Positions 7,628 to 15,449 of a stretch of DNA of 50,747 bases are shown here, piece by piece. A model generated the notes under the pieces. The model ran no database searches. It had not been told where the DNA came from and worked only from the letters and a program-made list of their open reading frames with translations. The stretch is from Saprospiraceae bacterium (GTDB lineage: Bacteria > Bacteroidota > Bacteroidia > Chitinophagales > Saprospiraceae): the NCBI GenBank assembly GCA_021738725.1, contig JAIPBE010000022.1, forward strand, positions 1 to 50,747. Reading direction: 5' to 3'. The position numbers and the translations under genes are program-made. Position 1 is the first letter of the stretch, and every line of letters begins with the position of its first letter.

Positions 7628-9244
7628 TCAACGATAATACGGGAAGTATCGGATATCAGCCTGGTGCCATCGTTTTTGGTGGACATCGACCCGATCCAGA
7701 AAATGGGCATAATCCTTCTGTTCTGGATTGGACCACAGTGTTTCTGCCAGGGCAGTGATGCGCGGAAAGATCATGTATTCTACATGCTTTTCATCCAACA
7801 TATACTCTGTCCAGACATTACCCTGTCCTCCCAGAATGTACTGGTGGAGTGCCGTGTCAAGATCTGCAGGCACCGGGTCCCAGGTATAGACGGCCTCTAG
7901 CGGATTGTAACCACCAATTGCCAATGGCTGATCAGCGGTCCTGGATTGGTAATGATCAAAGTAGCAGGGATTGCCCGGGGTCATGATCACCTCATGCCCC
8001 TGCGCGGCAGCTTCCATGCCTCCGGCAACCCCTCTCCAGGACATCACGGTGGCGTCTGGAGCCAGTCCACCTTCGAGGATCTCATCCCAACCGATGATCC
8101 GGCGGTCTCTGGATTGAAGATATGTGGCGATCTGTTTGATAAACCAGCTCTGTAGCTCGTGTTCATCTGCGAGACCATGCGTTTGGATGTTTTTCTGACA
8201 ATTCGGGCAGGATTTCCAACGGGTTTTCGGGCATTCATCGCCACCTATATGAATGTACGGACCGGGGAAGAGGTCGATGACTTCGTCCAGCACATGTTCC
8301 AGGAAGGTAATCGTCTCCTCCTTCGTACAGTAGACATCATCAAATACCCCCCAGGTAGTGGCCGGTTGAAAGGGACCACCTGTACAGGATAATTCCGGAT
8401 AAGCAGAAAGTGCGGCAAGGGCATGACCGGGAAGTTCGATCTCCGGGATAATGGTGATGCCTTGTGCTGTGGCATATCGGACCACTTCTCTGATCTCTTC
8501 CTGGGTATAGAATCCTCCGTAGGGCATTCCATCGAATAGGGGTGTCTCATTTCCAGATTTGCCGAGCAATGTCTCTGATCGCCAGGCACCTGTATCTGTC
8601 AGCTTCGGGTAGCGCTTGATCTCTATTCGCCATCCCTGGTCATCCGTCAGGTGCCAATGGAAGGTGTTGAATTTGTACATCGCCAGGTAATCGATATAGC
8701 GTTTGATGAACGCCACGGGAAAGAAGTGCCGGCAGACATCCAGGTGCATACCCCGGTATGTGTATCTCGGATAGTCCTGAATATGCAGACAGGGAGAGTA
8801 GTATTTGCTGGTTGACGAATCCAGTTGGACGGTCTGAAGGAGGGTCGTCAGGCCATACTGGAGGCCGATATCCGTGCCGGATCGAATGATGATCTGGTGT
8901 TTCAGGATATCCAGGGTATAGGACTCTGGGCGATCTGTCGAAAGGTTGTCTTTCACCAGTAGGAGAGTGCCCGTTCGGGTTTGTGTTCCTGCTTTGAAAA
9001 ACGGGGTGATTTTTGGGAGGATCCATTCCCGGGTGAGGGTGCTTTGTGGTGGGCAGACGACCTCATCAAACAGGTCCCATTCGAACCAGTTGCCTAGCAG
9101 GGTCATTTCCTGAGGGGCAGGGATGAGAGCCGGTGTGAAATTCTCCTGGGCGTTCATCCTGATCGTTGAAAAAACGGATATGAGCACACATAAAATGAAT
9201 ATTCTCACGGATCCGGGAATTTGGGAAAAGGGCGTCTGTATCAT
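7628..9244 (-). CDS. GH20 beta-N-acetylhexosaminidase
   Basis: GH20 enzymes release terminal beta-GlcNAc or beta-GalNAc by substrate-assisted catalysis. This 538-residue protein has a signal peptide (about residues 1-33, ending RMNAQ), a GH20b domain (SYTLDILKHQIIIRSG, then GLQYGLTTLLQ), and the TIM barrel starting YRGMHLDVCRHFF. The catalytic D336-E337 pair lies in HIGGDECPKTRW, followed by IIGWDEILEGG and VMSWRG. It ends right after the barrel, without the C-terminal domain many Bacteroidota homologues carry. Its ATG overlaps the stop of the upstream MFS gene as ATGA, so the two are translationally coupled. In context it would cut the chitobiose core GlcNAc-GlcNAc-Asn ahead of glycosylasparaginase. 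Confidence 0.94.
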   Translation of the reverse strand: MIQTPFSQIPGSVRIFILCVLISVFSTIRMNAQENFTPALIPAPQEMTLLGNWFEWDLFDEVVCPPQSTLTREWILPKITPFFKAGTQTRTGTLLLVKDNLSTDRPESYTLDILKHQIIIRSGTDIGLQYGLTTLLQTVQLDSSTSKYYSPCLHIQDYPRYTYRGMHLDVCRHFFPVAFIKRYIDYLAMYKFNTFHWHLTDDQGWRIEIKRYPKLTDTGAWRSETLLGKSGNETPLFDGMPYGGFYTQEEIREVVRYATAQGITIIPEIELPGHALAALSAYPELSCTGGPFQPATTWGVFDDVYCTKEETITFLEHVLDEVIDLFPGPYIHIGGDECPKTRWKSCPNCQKNIQTHGLADEHELQSWFIKQIATYLQSRDRRIIGWDEILEGGLAPDATVMSWRGVAGGMEAAAQGHEVIMTPGNPCYFDHYQSRTADQPLAIGGYNPLEAVYTWDPVPADLDTALHQYILGGQGNVWTEYMLDEKHVEYMIFPRITALAETLWSNPEQKDYAHFLDRVDVHQKRWHQADIRYFPYYR

Positions 9245-10665
9245 GGCTCCGGGTGTGTCGCATCAGGTTGGTCATAATGGATACCCTGAAGGGACAGGAT
9301 ATGTCGAACGCGCCAGGCGTACAGGCCCAGAAAGGCAAAACAGATCACCGGTATCCAGTAGCTCATATGGATGCCCGTGATGTCGGCCACATAGCCCTGG
9401 AGCGGCGGGATGAATGCACCACCCAGGATCATCATGACCAGCAGGGAAGATCCCTGATTGGTATATTTTCCCAGGCCGGCGATGGACAGACTGAAGATGC
9501 AGGGCCACATGATGGAACAGAACAGGCCACCGGAGACGAATGCATAAACGGCCCATTGGCCATCCAGCAGAATACCGGCGATCATCATGATCATACCGAG
9601 GATACTGAACAGAATGAGGCTTCGGGCAGGCTTGTCATTGCCTATAAAGAATCCCAGAATGCAAATGAAGACAAAAGGCAGATAACCAATTAGATCTGCA
9701 ATCGGACTTCCCTTCAAACTATTGACAAACAGTATAACTGCATACGCAAGCAGCGGGACCACGATCCATAAGATCCGTTTCAGGCCGGAGGAGACGTTGA
9801 ACACGCCGATGGAGCCTGTCCACCGACCGATCATCAGGCTTCCCCAATACAGGCTGATATAGTGTACGGTTTGGGTGTGATCCAGTCCGAGAATGCTGGG
9901 ATCGGCCATGAGTGCGGGCAGGTTGCTCTGGATGCTGACTTCGACACCGACATAGACGAATATGGCGGCCATGCCCCAGACCAGTTGGGGGAAGCGCAGT
10001 GCCCCCAGATCATGACGGATCTTCTCCTTGGTTGTAATGTCGGGAAGTCGAGACTGCCCCAGAATAAGGGCAAAGAGGACGAGGCATCCTGCCAGGACGA
10101 GATAGGGGACCTGGACCACATCCAGTCCCTGAGTGGTCTCGGCCTGGATATTGCCAAACAAGGCCCAACTGATCAACAGGGGGCCTGTCATGGTGCCGAG
10201 GGAGTTGATCCCCTGGGCCATATTGATACGATGCGCGCCAGTGGCGGGGTCACCGATGGCGATCATATACGGGTTGGCGACGATCTGCTGGAGGGTGAAT
10301 CCCAGACCGATCACGGCCAGGGCCAGCAGGAGGAGGGGAAATGAACTCAAGCTGGCCGCCGGAAAGAAGAGGGCGGCGCCACATGCTGAGATCAGGAATC
10401 CGAAAACCAGCCCTTTTTTGTATCCGATCCGATTGAGGGGATCACCGATCCGGGCGGAGATCAGGAAGTAGATCAGCGAGCCGATGAAGTAAGCGGCGTA
10501 AAAAGCCAGGTCGACCAGCTGGGATTGCCACTGGAGCAGGGTGAAGTTTTCCTTGAAAAAGGGGATCAGCACGGTATTCGATGCGGCCACGAATCCCCAG
10601 AAGAAAAAGACGGTGATGAGGATATACAGGGAGGAGCTGCGAGTGGTCGAGTGGCTGTCTGGCAT
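9241..10665 (-). CDS. Sugar MFS transporter, FucP/NagP-like
   Basis: This 474-residue protein has twelve hydrophobic segments. Its N-terminus (YILITVFFFWGFVAASNTVLIPF) and the segments QLVDLAFYAAYFIGSL and QQIVANPYMIAIG are characteristic of the fucose/glucose/GlcNAc permease branch of the major facilitator family, which imports sugars with protons across the inner membrane. It heads the operon MFS, GH20, glycosylasparaginase, with a 4-base ATGA overlap to GH20. The likely cargo is GlcNAc or mannose released in the periplasm by the neighbouring enzymes, but the sequence alone does not fix this. The start ATG is well placed before the first membrane segment. A TATTTTAG element, one mismatch from the TAnnTTTG box, lies at 10684-10691 on the minus strand, 18 bases ahead of the ATG. 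Confidence 0.88.
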   Translation of the reverse strand: MPDSHSTTRSSSLYILITVFFFWGFVAASNTVLIPFFKENFTLLQWQSQLVDLAFYAAYFIGSLIYFLISARIGDPLNRIGYKKGLVFGFLISACGAALFFPAASLSSFPLLLLALAVIGLGFTLQQIVANPYMIAIGDPATGAHRINMAQGINSLGTMTGPLLISWALFGNIQAETTQGLDVVQVPYLVLAGCLVLFALILGQSRLPDITTKEKIRHDLGALRFPQLVWGMAAIFVYVGVEVSIQSNLPALMADPSILGLDHTQTVHYISLYWGSLMIGRWTGSIGVFNVSSGLKRILWIVVPLLAYAVILFVNSLKGSPIADLIGYLPFVFICILGFFIGNDKPARSLILFSILGMIMMIAGILLDGQWAVYAFVSGGLFCSIMWPCIFSLSIAGLGKYTNQGSSLLVMMILGGAFIPPLQGYVADITGIHMSYWIPVICFAFLGLYAWRVRHILSLQGIHYDQPDATHPEP

Positions 10666-11047
10666 CGAAGTTGTTTTAGCCGCCTAAAATAGGACGGGTT
10701 TTTCTTTCCCAGTCTATTGATAATGACACAAAATGTTTTAAATTTGTCAGACGAGTGAAAATCACAAATTTCAAATCCCAAACAAATACGAATGACCGAA
10801 TGCTTCACTCCTTATCCTGATCCCACCAGCCACTGCTGGCAGGCATTCGTGCCGAGACCACGGGGCCGTTCGCTATTCGCGGTTCGCAGGGTCGGGTTAA
10901 TCGGAACCCGGCTCCGGATGGAGGGGGTAATGTGCTTTAAATGGAGCCTACTCAACATGCTTTGACTTTCTCCTCAATTCCTTGCCTCCTCTACTCATAA
11001 CCTCATAACCTCATAACCTCCTCCACTCATAACCGCCTCCCCCTCCA
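10666..11047. other. Divergent intergenic region between the MFS operon and dinB
   Basis: No gene is seen in these 382 bases. The left third is AT-rich and probably holds the promoter of the MFS operon. The middle (about 10810-10930) is GC-rich with short self-complementary stretches and no clear hairpin-plus-T-tract. The right 80 bases before dinB are pyrimidine-rich and nearly free of G on the plus strand, and contain the CTCATAAC repeats listed separately. Confidence 0.6.
10994..11033 (+). repeat. 8-bp tandem repeat CTCATAAC in the dinB leader
   Basis: CTCATAAC occurs three times head to tail (10994-11017), followed by a degenerate unit CTCCTCCA (11018-11025) and one more exact copy (11026-11033). 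This makes five 8-base units ending 14 bases before the dinB ATG. Such repeats can change copy number by slippage. Confidence 0.85.
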
Positions 11048-12205
11048 ATGAATGCAACGCCATACAACCGGGCCATCCTTCATCTCGATCTGGATGCATT
11101 CTTCGTCTCCGTCGAATGTCTGAAGAACGACAGTTTACGGGGGAAGCCGTTGATCGTCGGGGGGACGAGCGACCGGGGGGTGGTGGCCGCCTGCAGTTAT
11201 GAAGCCAGGCGATTCGGGGTGCATTCGGCCATGCCCATGAAGATGGCCTTGCGCCTGTGCCCGGACGCCCTGGTCTTGCGAGGGGATATGGACAGCTACA
11301 GTCACTATTCGCATCTGATCACCGAACTGATCGCCGATCAGGCACCGGTCTTTGAAAAGGCCTCTATCGATGAGTTTTACCTGGACCTGACCGGGATGGA
11401 CCGCTACTTCGGTTGTATGCAGTGGTCAGGCGAATTGCGGGAGCGCATCATGAAAGAAAGTGGCTTGCCCATCTCCTTCGGCCTGTCGGTCAATAAGCTG
11501 GTATCCAAAGTGGGGACGGGAGAGGTCAAGCCCAATGGGATGATCTCGGTGCCAGCCGGTACAGAAAAGGGATTTCTGGCCCCCCTGTCGACCAACAAGA
11601 TTCCCGGTATCGGGAAGGAGACCTACAAGAAGCTCAGTTTTATGGGTGTTCGAACCGTGCAGGTATTGAGCGAGATCCCCATGGGGCTGTTACAACGTGA
11701 GTTCGGGAAGCATGGCCGGGACCTCTGGCGCAAGGCCAATGCCATTGATGATGCTGCCGTCGAACCCTATGAGGAGCAGAAATCCATGTCGTCGGAGCGA
11801 ACCTTTCACCAGGATACACTGGAGGTGAACCGGGTCCGGGATATGCTGCGCGGGATGACCGAACGGCTCGCTTTTGATCTGCGCAAGGCCAACAAGCTGA
11901 CCAGCTGCGTGACCGTGAAGATCCGCTATGCCGACTTCAATACCTACACCATGCAGCGACGTATCAGCTATACCGCTACCGATGGGCCTTTGCAGACCGC
12001 CACCCTGGCGCTCTTCGATCGACTTTACCAACGGCGACAATTGATCCGTCTTATCGGCGTAAAATTCAGTGGCCTGGTCCAGGGGCACTACCAGATCGAC
12101 CTGTTCGAGGATACCCTCGAAGAAGTCCACCTGATGCAGGCTATGGACCGGATTCGCAATCGCTTCGGCAACCAGGCCGTGATGCGTGCCAGTGGGCTGG
12201 GGTAG
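11048..12205 (+). CDS. dinB: DNA polymerase IV (Y-family translesion polymerase)
   Basis: The protein has 385 residues, close to the 350-400 usual for DinB. It lacks 3'-5' proofreading in this family and copies past damaged bases. The catalytic acidic residues are in LDLDAFFVSVE (D14) and SIDEFYLDLTG (D108, E109). CSYEARRFGVHSAMP and VSKVGTGEVKPNG follow, then the helix-hairpin-helix thumb around KIPGIGKETYKKL and the little-finger domain from about residue 240. The motif QIDLF at about residue 349 is a likely beta-clamp binding site. It has its own upstream region and no LexA-type operator I could recognise. Short tandem repeats lie on both sides of the gene. Confidence 0.96.
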   Translation: MNATPYNRAILHLDLDAFFVSVECLKNDSLRGKPLIVGGTSDRGVVAACSYEARRFGVHSAMPMKMALRLCPDALVLRGDMDSYSHYSHLITELIADQAPVFEKASIDEFYLDLTGMDRYFGCMQWSGELRERIMKESGLPISFGLSVNKLVSKVGTGEVKPNGMISVPAGTEKGFLAPLSTNKIPGIGKETYKKLSFMGVRTVQVLSEIPMGLLQREFGKHGRDLWRKANAIDDAAVEPYEEQKSMSSERTFHQDTLEVNRVRDMLRGMTERLAFDLRKANKLTSCVTVKIRYADFNTYTMQRRISYTATDGPLQTATLALFDRLYQRRQLIRLIGVKFSGLVQGHYQIDLFEDTLEEVHLMQAMDRIRNRFGNQAVMRASGLG

Positions 12206-12236
12206 AGGTGACCATGAATATCCTTGTAAAACAAAG

Positions 12237-12280
12237 AGGGTACTTGAAGGGTACTTAAAGGGTACTTAAAGGGTACCTTA
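12237..12280 (+). repeat. 11-bp tandem repeat AGGGTACTTAA, four copies
   Basis: Four contiguous 11-base units run from 12237 to 12280: AGGGTACTTGA, AGGGTACTTAA, AGGGTACTTAA and AGGGTACCTTA. The array lies between the dinB stop and the galK start, 76 bases before the latter. One unit is about one helical turn, so the copies would sit on the same face of the DNA. There are no spacers, so it is not a CRISPR array. Confidence 0.9.
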
Positions 12281-12356
12281 AGCATATCCCAAGTGTTGAA
12301 CAAGCAGATATCATCGGTATATTGGACCGGAAAGTAGCTGGACCAGAAACATACCT

Positions 12357-13529
12357 GTGGAACGAACCCCATCCATCACTTCATTTCTTGCCCGACGCCC
12401 CCTGGCCACTCGTTACAAAGCCCCGGGACGGATCAATATCATCGGAGAACACACAGATTACAATGACGGGTTTGTCCTACCGGGAGCATCTCACCTCCAT
12501 CTGACCTTTGCCGTAGAACCGACCCTGAGCAAAGAACTGCAGGTACATGCATGCCGGTATGCAGAAACAGTCACAGTCGAGCTGGAAGACCCCACCATCC
12601 GCATGGATCACTGGTCCAGGTATGTCGCCGCAGTGGTCCATACTACCAGGGCTCATGACCTGCCTCTTACCGGATTGGAAATTATATTCGAAGGCAACCT
12701 GCCGGCCGGAGCGGGCATGTCCTCTTCCTCTGCGCTGACCTGTGGGCTCATCTTTATCCTGAATCATCAATGCGGGTGGCAATTGCCTGTTGATAGATTG
12801 ATCAAATTGGCTCAGGAAAGTGAGCACCGCACAGGTGTTCGCGGCGGGTTGATGGACCAGTTTGCCATTTTTTCGGCACGCCGGCAGCAGGCTCTATTGC
12901 TGGATTGCAGAAGCCTGGAAGCGCAATTTGTGTCCATTTCTCAAGAAGGCGCCACCTGGTGTCTTGTGGATAGTGGGGTGCATCACAACCTGCTAGATTC
13001 ACCCTACAATCAACGACGGGAAGCCTGCGAACGGATGGTGGCCCTGGCTGCCAGGAAAGATCCAGCTATCAGGGCGCTTCGGGATCTGAACCTGCAGACT
13101 CTCCATGCGCTGGCACCGGAGGCAACTCCAGAAGATCTGGCCATGGCTCGTCATGTGGTCACGGAGAATGATCGTGTACTTCAAATGGTCCAGGCCCTCC
13201 AGGAAGAAGACTGGGCGGTTGCAGGAGCATTGCTGCTCCAAAGCCATCAGAGTCTACGCGATGATTATCGGGTATCCTGCATAGAATTGGATTTTCTAGT
13301 CGATTCTTTGATGGCGCTGCCCGGGGTGTTCGGCGCCCGACTGATGGGTGCCGGATTTGGGGGGAGTGTCCTTTTCCTGACGGAGCCAGAGCGCTTCACG
13401 GACATCCAGACGACGATCCAATCCACATATCAGCAGCAGTTTAATCGCACCTGTGATGTGTATTGTATCGAATTAGATGACGGGGTGCAAATAATTGATC
13501 ATCAACAAAATGTAGTGATAAATGAATAG
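12357..13529 (+). CDS. galK: Galactokinase
   Basis: This GHMP-family kinase phosphorylates galactose at C1, the first committed step of the Leloir pathway, in the cytoplasm. Its 390 residues show the galactokinase signature APGRINIIGEHTDYNDG (residues 22-38), the ATP-binding loop LPAGAGMSSSSAL near residue 118, the catalytic aspartate D167 in GGLMDQFA, and the C-terminal GHMP motif LMGAGFGGSV. The start is a GTG at 12357. The frame is open back to a TGA at 12297 but holds no ATG, and this start leaves the usual 20 or so residues before the signature. No galT or galE is in the window. The stop overlaps the ATG of the decayed GH109 gene, so the two were once one operon. Confidence 0.95.
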   Translation: MERTPSITSFLARRPLATRYKAPGRINIIGEHTDYNDGFVLPGASHLHLTFAVEPTLSKELQVHACRYAETVTVELEDPTIRMDHWSRYVAAVVHTTRAHDLPLTGLEIIFEGNLPAGAGMSSSSALTCGLIFILNHQCGWQLPVDRLIKLAQESEHRTGVRGGLMDQFAIFSARRQQALLLDCRSLEAQFVSISQEGATWCLVDSGVHHNLLDSPYNQRREACERMVALAARKDPAIRALRDLNLQTLHALAPEATPEDLAMARHVVTENDRVLQMVQALQEEDWAVAGALLLQSHQSLRDDYRVSCIELDFLVDSLMALPGVFGARLMGAGFGGSVLFLTEPERFTDIQTTIQSTYQQQFNRTCDVYCIELDDGVQIIDHQQNVVINE

Positions 13530-14052
13530 ACGAGATTTCGTTCGATCATCCGAATGCCCGGGTACAATTTGCATTGGGCGATGTGGTGACCACGATGATC
13601 CTGTGTCAGAATGGAGAGAGTATTCTACTCCAACATGACACTTCTTTGCCCAGACCCTATTCCCTCGGGTTCCGGGTGCAGGGAACAAAAGGGCTGTGGA
13701 TGGACGTGCATCAATCCCTCCATTTGGAAGGGAGCTGTCCGGCCCATCGTTGGGAGGATGCAGGCCCTGGCTGGAGAAATTTGATCTTCCACTGTGGCAG
13801 AAATACGCAGAACTGGCCACCGGCGCCAGGCACGGGGGGATGGATTGGTTCCTGATCAACAGCTTTGTCGAGCATGCAAAACGTGGAAAGCATCCTCCCA
13901 TCGACGTCTATGATGCCGCCGCCTGGATAGCGATCACACCGCTGAGTGAACGCAACATCGTACAGGGCTCCGCCCCTCAGATCATCCCTGATTTCACCAA
14001 TGGTCGCTGGTTCAATCGCATCCCTTCATTCGGCATTCGGGAAGATTACTAA
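13522..14052 (+). pseudogene. Decayed GH109 (Gfo/Idh/MocA-type NAD-dependent glycosidase) gene
   Basis: An ATG at 13522, overlapping the galK stop as ATGAATAG, opens MNRRDFVRSS, a twin-arginine start typical of GH109 proteins. Within about 15 codons the sequence jumps to the middle of the same family, in a different frame: ALGDVVTTMIL, LLQHDTSLPRPYS and VQGTKGLWMD (about 13571-13700). Near 13763-13767 the frame changes again and continues with PWLEKFDLPLW, HGGMDWF, IDVYDAAAW and IIPDFTNGRW to a TAA at 14050-14052. This fits a deletion of most of the Rossmann half plus a 1-base loss in the CCC run at 13765-13767. GH109 enzymes cut alpha-N-acetylgalactosamine by an NAD-dependent route. The product cannot be functional as read here. 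Confidence 0.82.
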
Positions 14053-14057
14053 ATTTG

Positions 14058-15416
14058 ATGGACTACAACCCTCGAATAATGATCAATCGCACTCCTGGAT
14101 TTCTATTTTGCCTTCTTCTTTTCACCCTCGGACAGGCCTCCGCACAAAGCGGTGAATATTGTATCCAGGGACGATTCGCTGAAGCACCATACTTTACGAC
14201 GAATGAAATCGTCGCACTCAAAGATGTGACCTACGGTGCGGCCATGCGTTGGCCCTCCTCCGTTGTGGATACACTGAAGATGGATATCTATATGCCCGAC
14301 CCGTCGATCGACCCACTCGCAGAACGCCCCTTTATCCTGTTGCTCCATGGTGGTGCATTTTTTGGAGGTCAGCGCGAGGACATGCAGAGTCTGTGCCAGG
14401 AATACGCACGTCGGGGATATGTCGCGGCGACCATGAGTTATCGACTGGGATGGGAATGTGATCCCAACTCGGGATTTCTGATCTGTTTTTACTGTGGTCC
14501 ACTGGCGGACAAGCTGAAAGTGGCTGCCTATCGATCTGTTCAGGATACGCGCGCAGCACTCCGTTACGTTGCATATCATGCGAATGACTATGGGATCGAT
14601 CCGGACAACTTTTTCGTTGGAGGTACCAGTGCCGGGAGTGTCGCCGCTATTCACGCCGCTTTCCTCGATCAGACACAAGCAGACATCTTTTGTCCAGAAT
14701 GCGTGTCCGCAGTCGGACAGCTGGATTCAGGTGTGAACATGGTGCAGGCACCCTATACGATTCAGGGTGTCGTGAATAATTGCGGGGCTGTCCTGAACCT
14801 GGATATTTTTGAGGCTGGATTACCCATGCCGATGGTCAGTTTTCACGATGATGGGGATTGCGTCGTCCCATCCGGATATGGCTATGCTCTGGGTTGTCTC
14901 AATTGTCAGGATTTTTTCCTGGCCAATGGCTCCAAGGAAATGAAAGCCAAATCAGCAGAAACGGGTAACTGTTTCGAAATGAATTTGCGATTGAACAGTT
15001 TGAATCACTGCTCCTACCCGAATGCGACGATCATTTCCCGAAGCAGCTGTTTTCTGAAGAGCATCTTGTGCGGGACCTGTGAGAGTGCATCCAGTAATGA
15101 TGTGAACAATATAGCCTCTTGCATGGATCTAGGAACGACACTTGTTTCTGATCTGAAGGGGCAAGGCCCCAATGTGAGAATCTATCCCAATCCTAGCAGT
15201 GGACAGACTTGGATGGATGTTTATGGCATCACCACCGAAGGCAAGATTGAGGTGCAGATCAACAATGCACTTGGTGTGGCGCTCTCCAGAATATCTGTTT
15301 TACCGGGCAATGGTCATTCCATCGCCTTGCCCTACCTTCCTCAGGGGGTTTATACAGTGATGGTCTATCAGGGAAGTTCTGTAGGGCAACCACACAAGTT
15401 GATGATTCAGGATTAG
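14058..15416 (+). CDS. Secreted alpha/beta-hydrolase (esterase) with T9SS sorting domain
   Basis: A 452-residue protein with a signal peptide ending near TLGQASAQ. The hydrolase core has the oxyanion motif LLLHGGAFFGG, the nucleophile serine in GGTSAGS, and plausible triad partners in SFHDDGDC and LNHCSYP, as in the carboxylesterase/lipase group. About 17 cysteines lie in the mature protein, many in CxxC pairs, suggesting a disulfide-stabilised extracellular enzyme. From about residue 375 a type A T9SS domain starts (VRIYPNPSSGQ) and ends with a typical PQGVYTVMVYQG strand, so secretion across the outer membrane is expected. The start may be the ATG at 14058 or the one at 14079; a TTG at 14055 is unlikely. 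It follows the GH109 remnant by 5 bases. The substrate is unknown. Confidence 0.85.
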   Translation: MDYNPRIMINRTPGFLFCLLLFTLGQASAQSGEYCIQGRFAEAPYFTTNEIVALKDVTYGAAMRWPSSVVDTLKMDIYMPDPSIDPLAERPFILLLHGGAFFGGQREDMQSLCQEYARRGYVAATMSYRLGWECDPNSGFLICFYCGPLADKLKVAAYRSVQDTRAALRYVAYHANDYGIDPDNFFVGGTSAGSVAAIHAAFLDQTQADIFCPECVSAVGQLDSGVNMVQAPYTIQGVVNNCGAVLNLDIFEAGLPMPMVSFHDDGDCVVPSGYGYALGCLNCQDFFLANGSKEMKAKSAETGNCFEMNLRLNSLNHCSYPNATIISRSSCFLKSILCGTCESASSNDVNNIASCMDLGTTLVSDLKGQGPNVRIYPNPSSGQTWMDVYGITTEGKIEVQINNALGVALSRISVLPGNGHSIALPYLPQGVYTVMVYQGSSVGQPHKLMIQD

Positions 15417-15449
15417 GGGATCGTGTTGAACGGATCCTCAGATTGTCTG

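Noticed and set aside
12237-12280. Possible CRISPR array
   Set aside because: The four 11-base units are directly contiguous with no spacers, and no cas genes are present.
13763-13767. Programmed frameshift in the GH109 gene
   Set aside because: There is no slippery heptamer or downstream structure, and the 5' half of the gene is deleted anyway.
13696-14052. Independent 118-residue gene
   Set aside because: Its residues continue the GH109 family after a 1-base frame change, so it is the C-terminal part of a broken gene.
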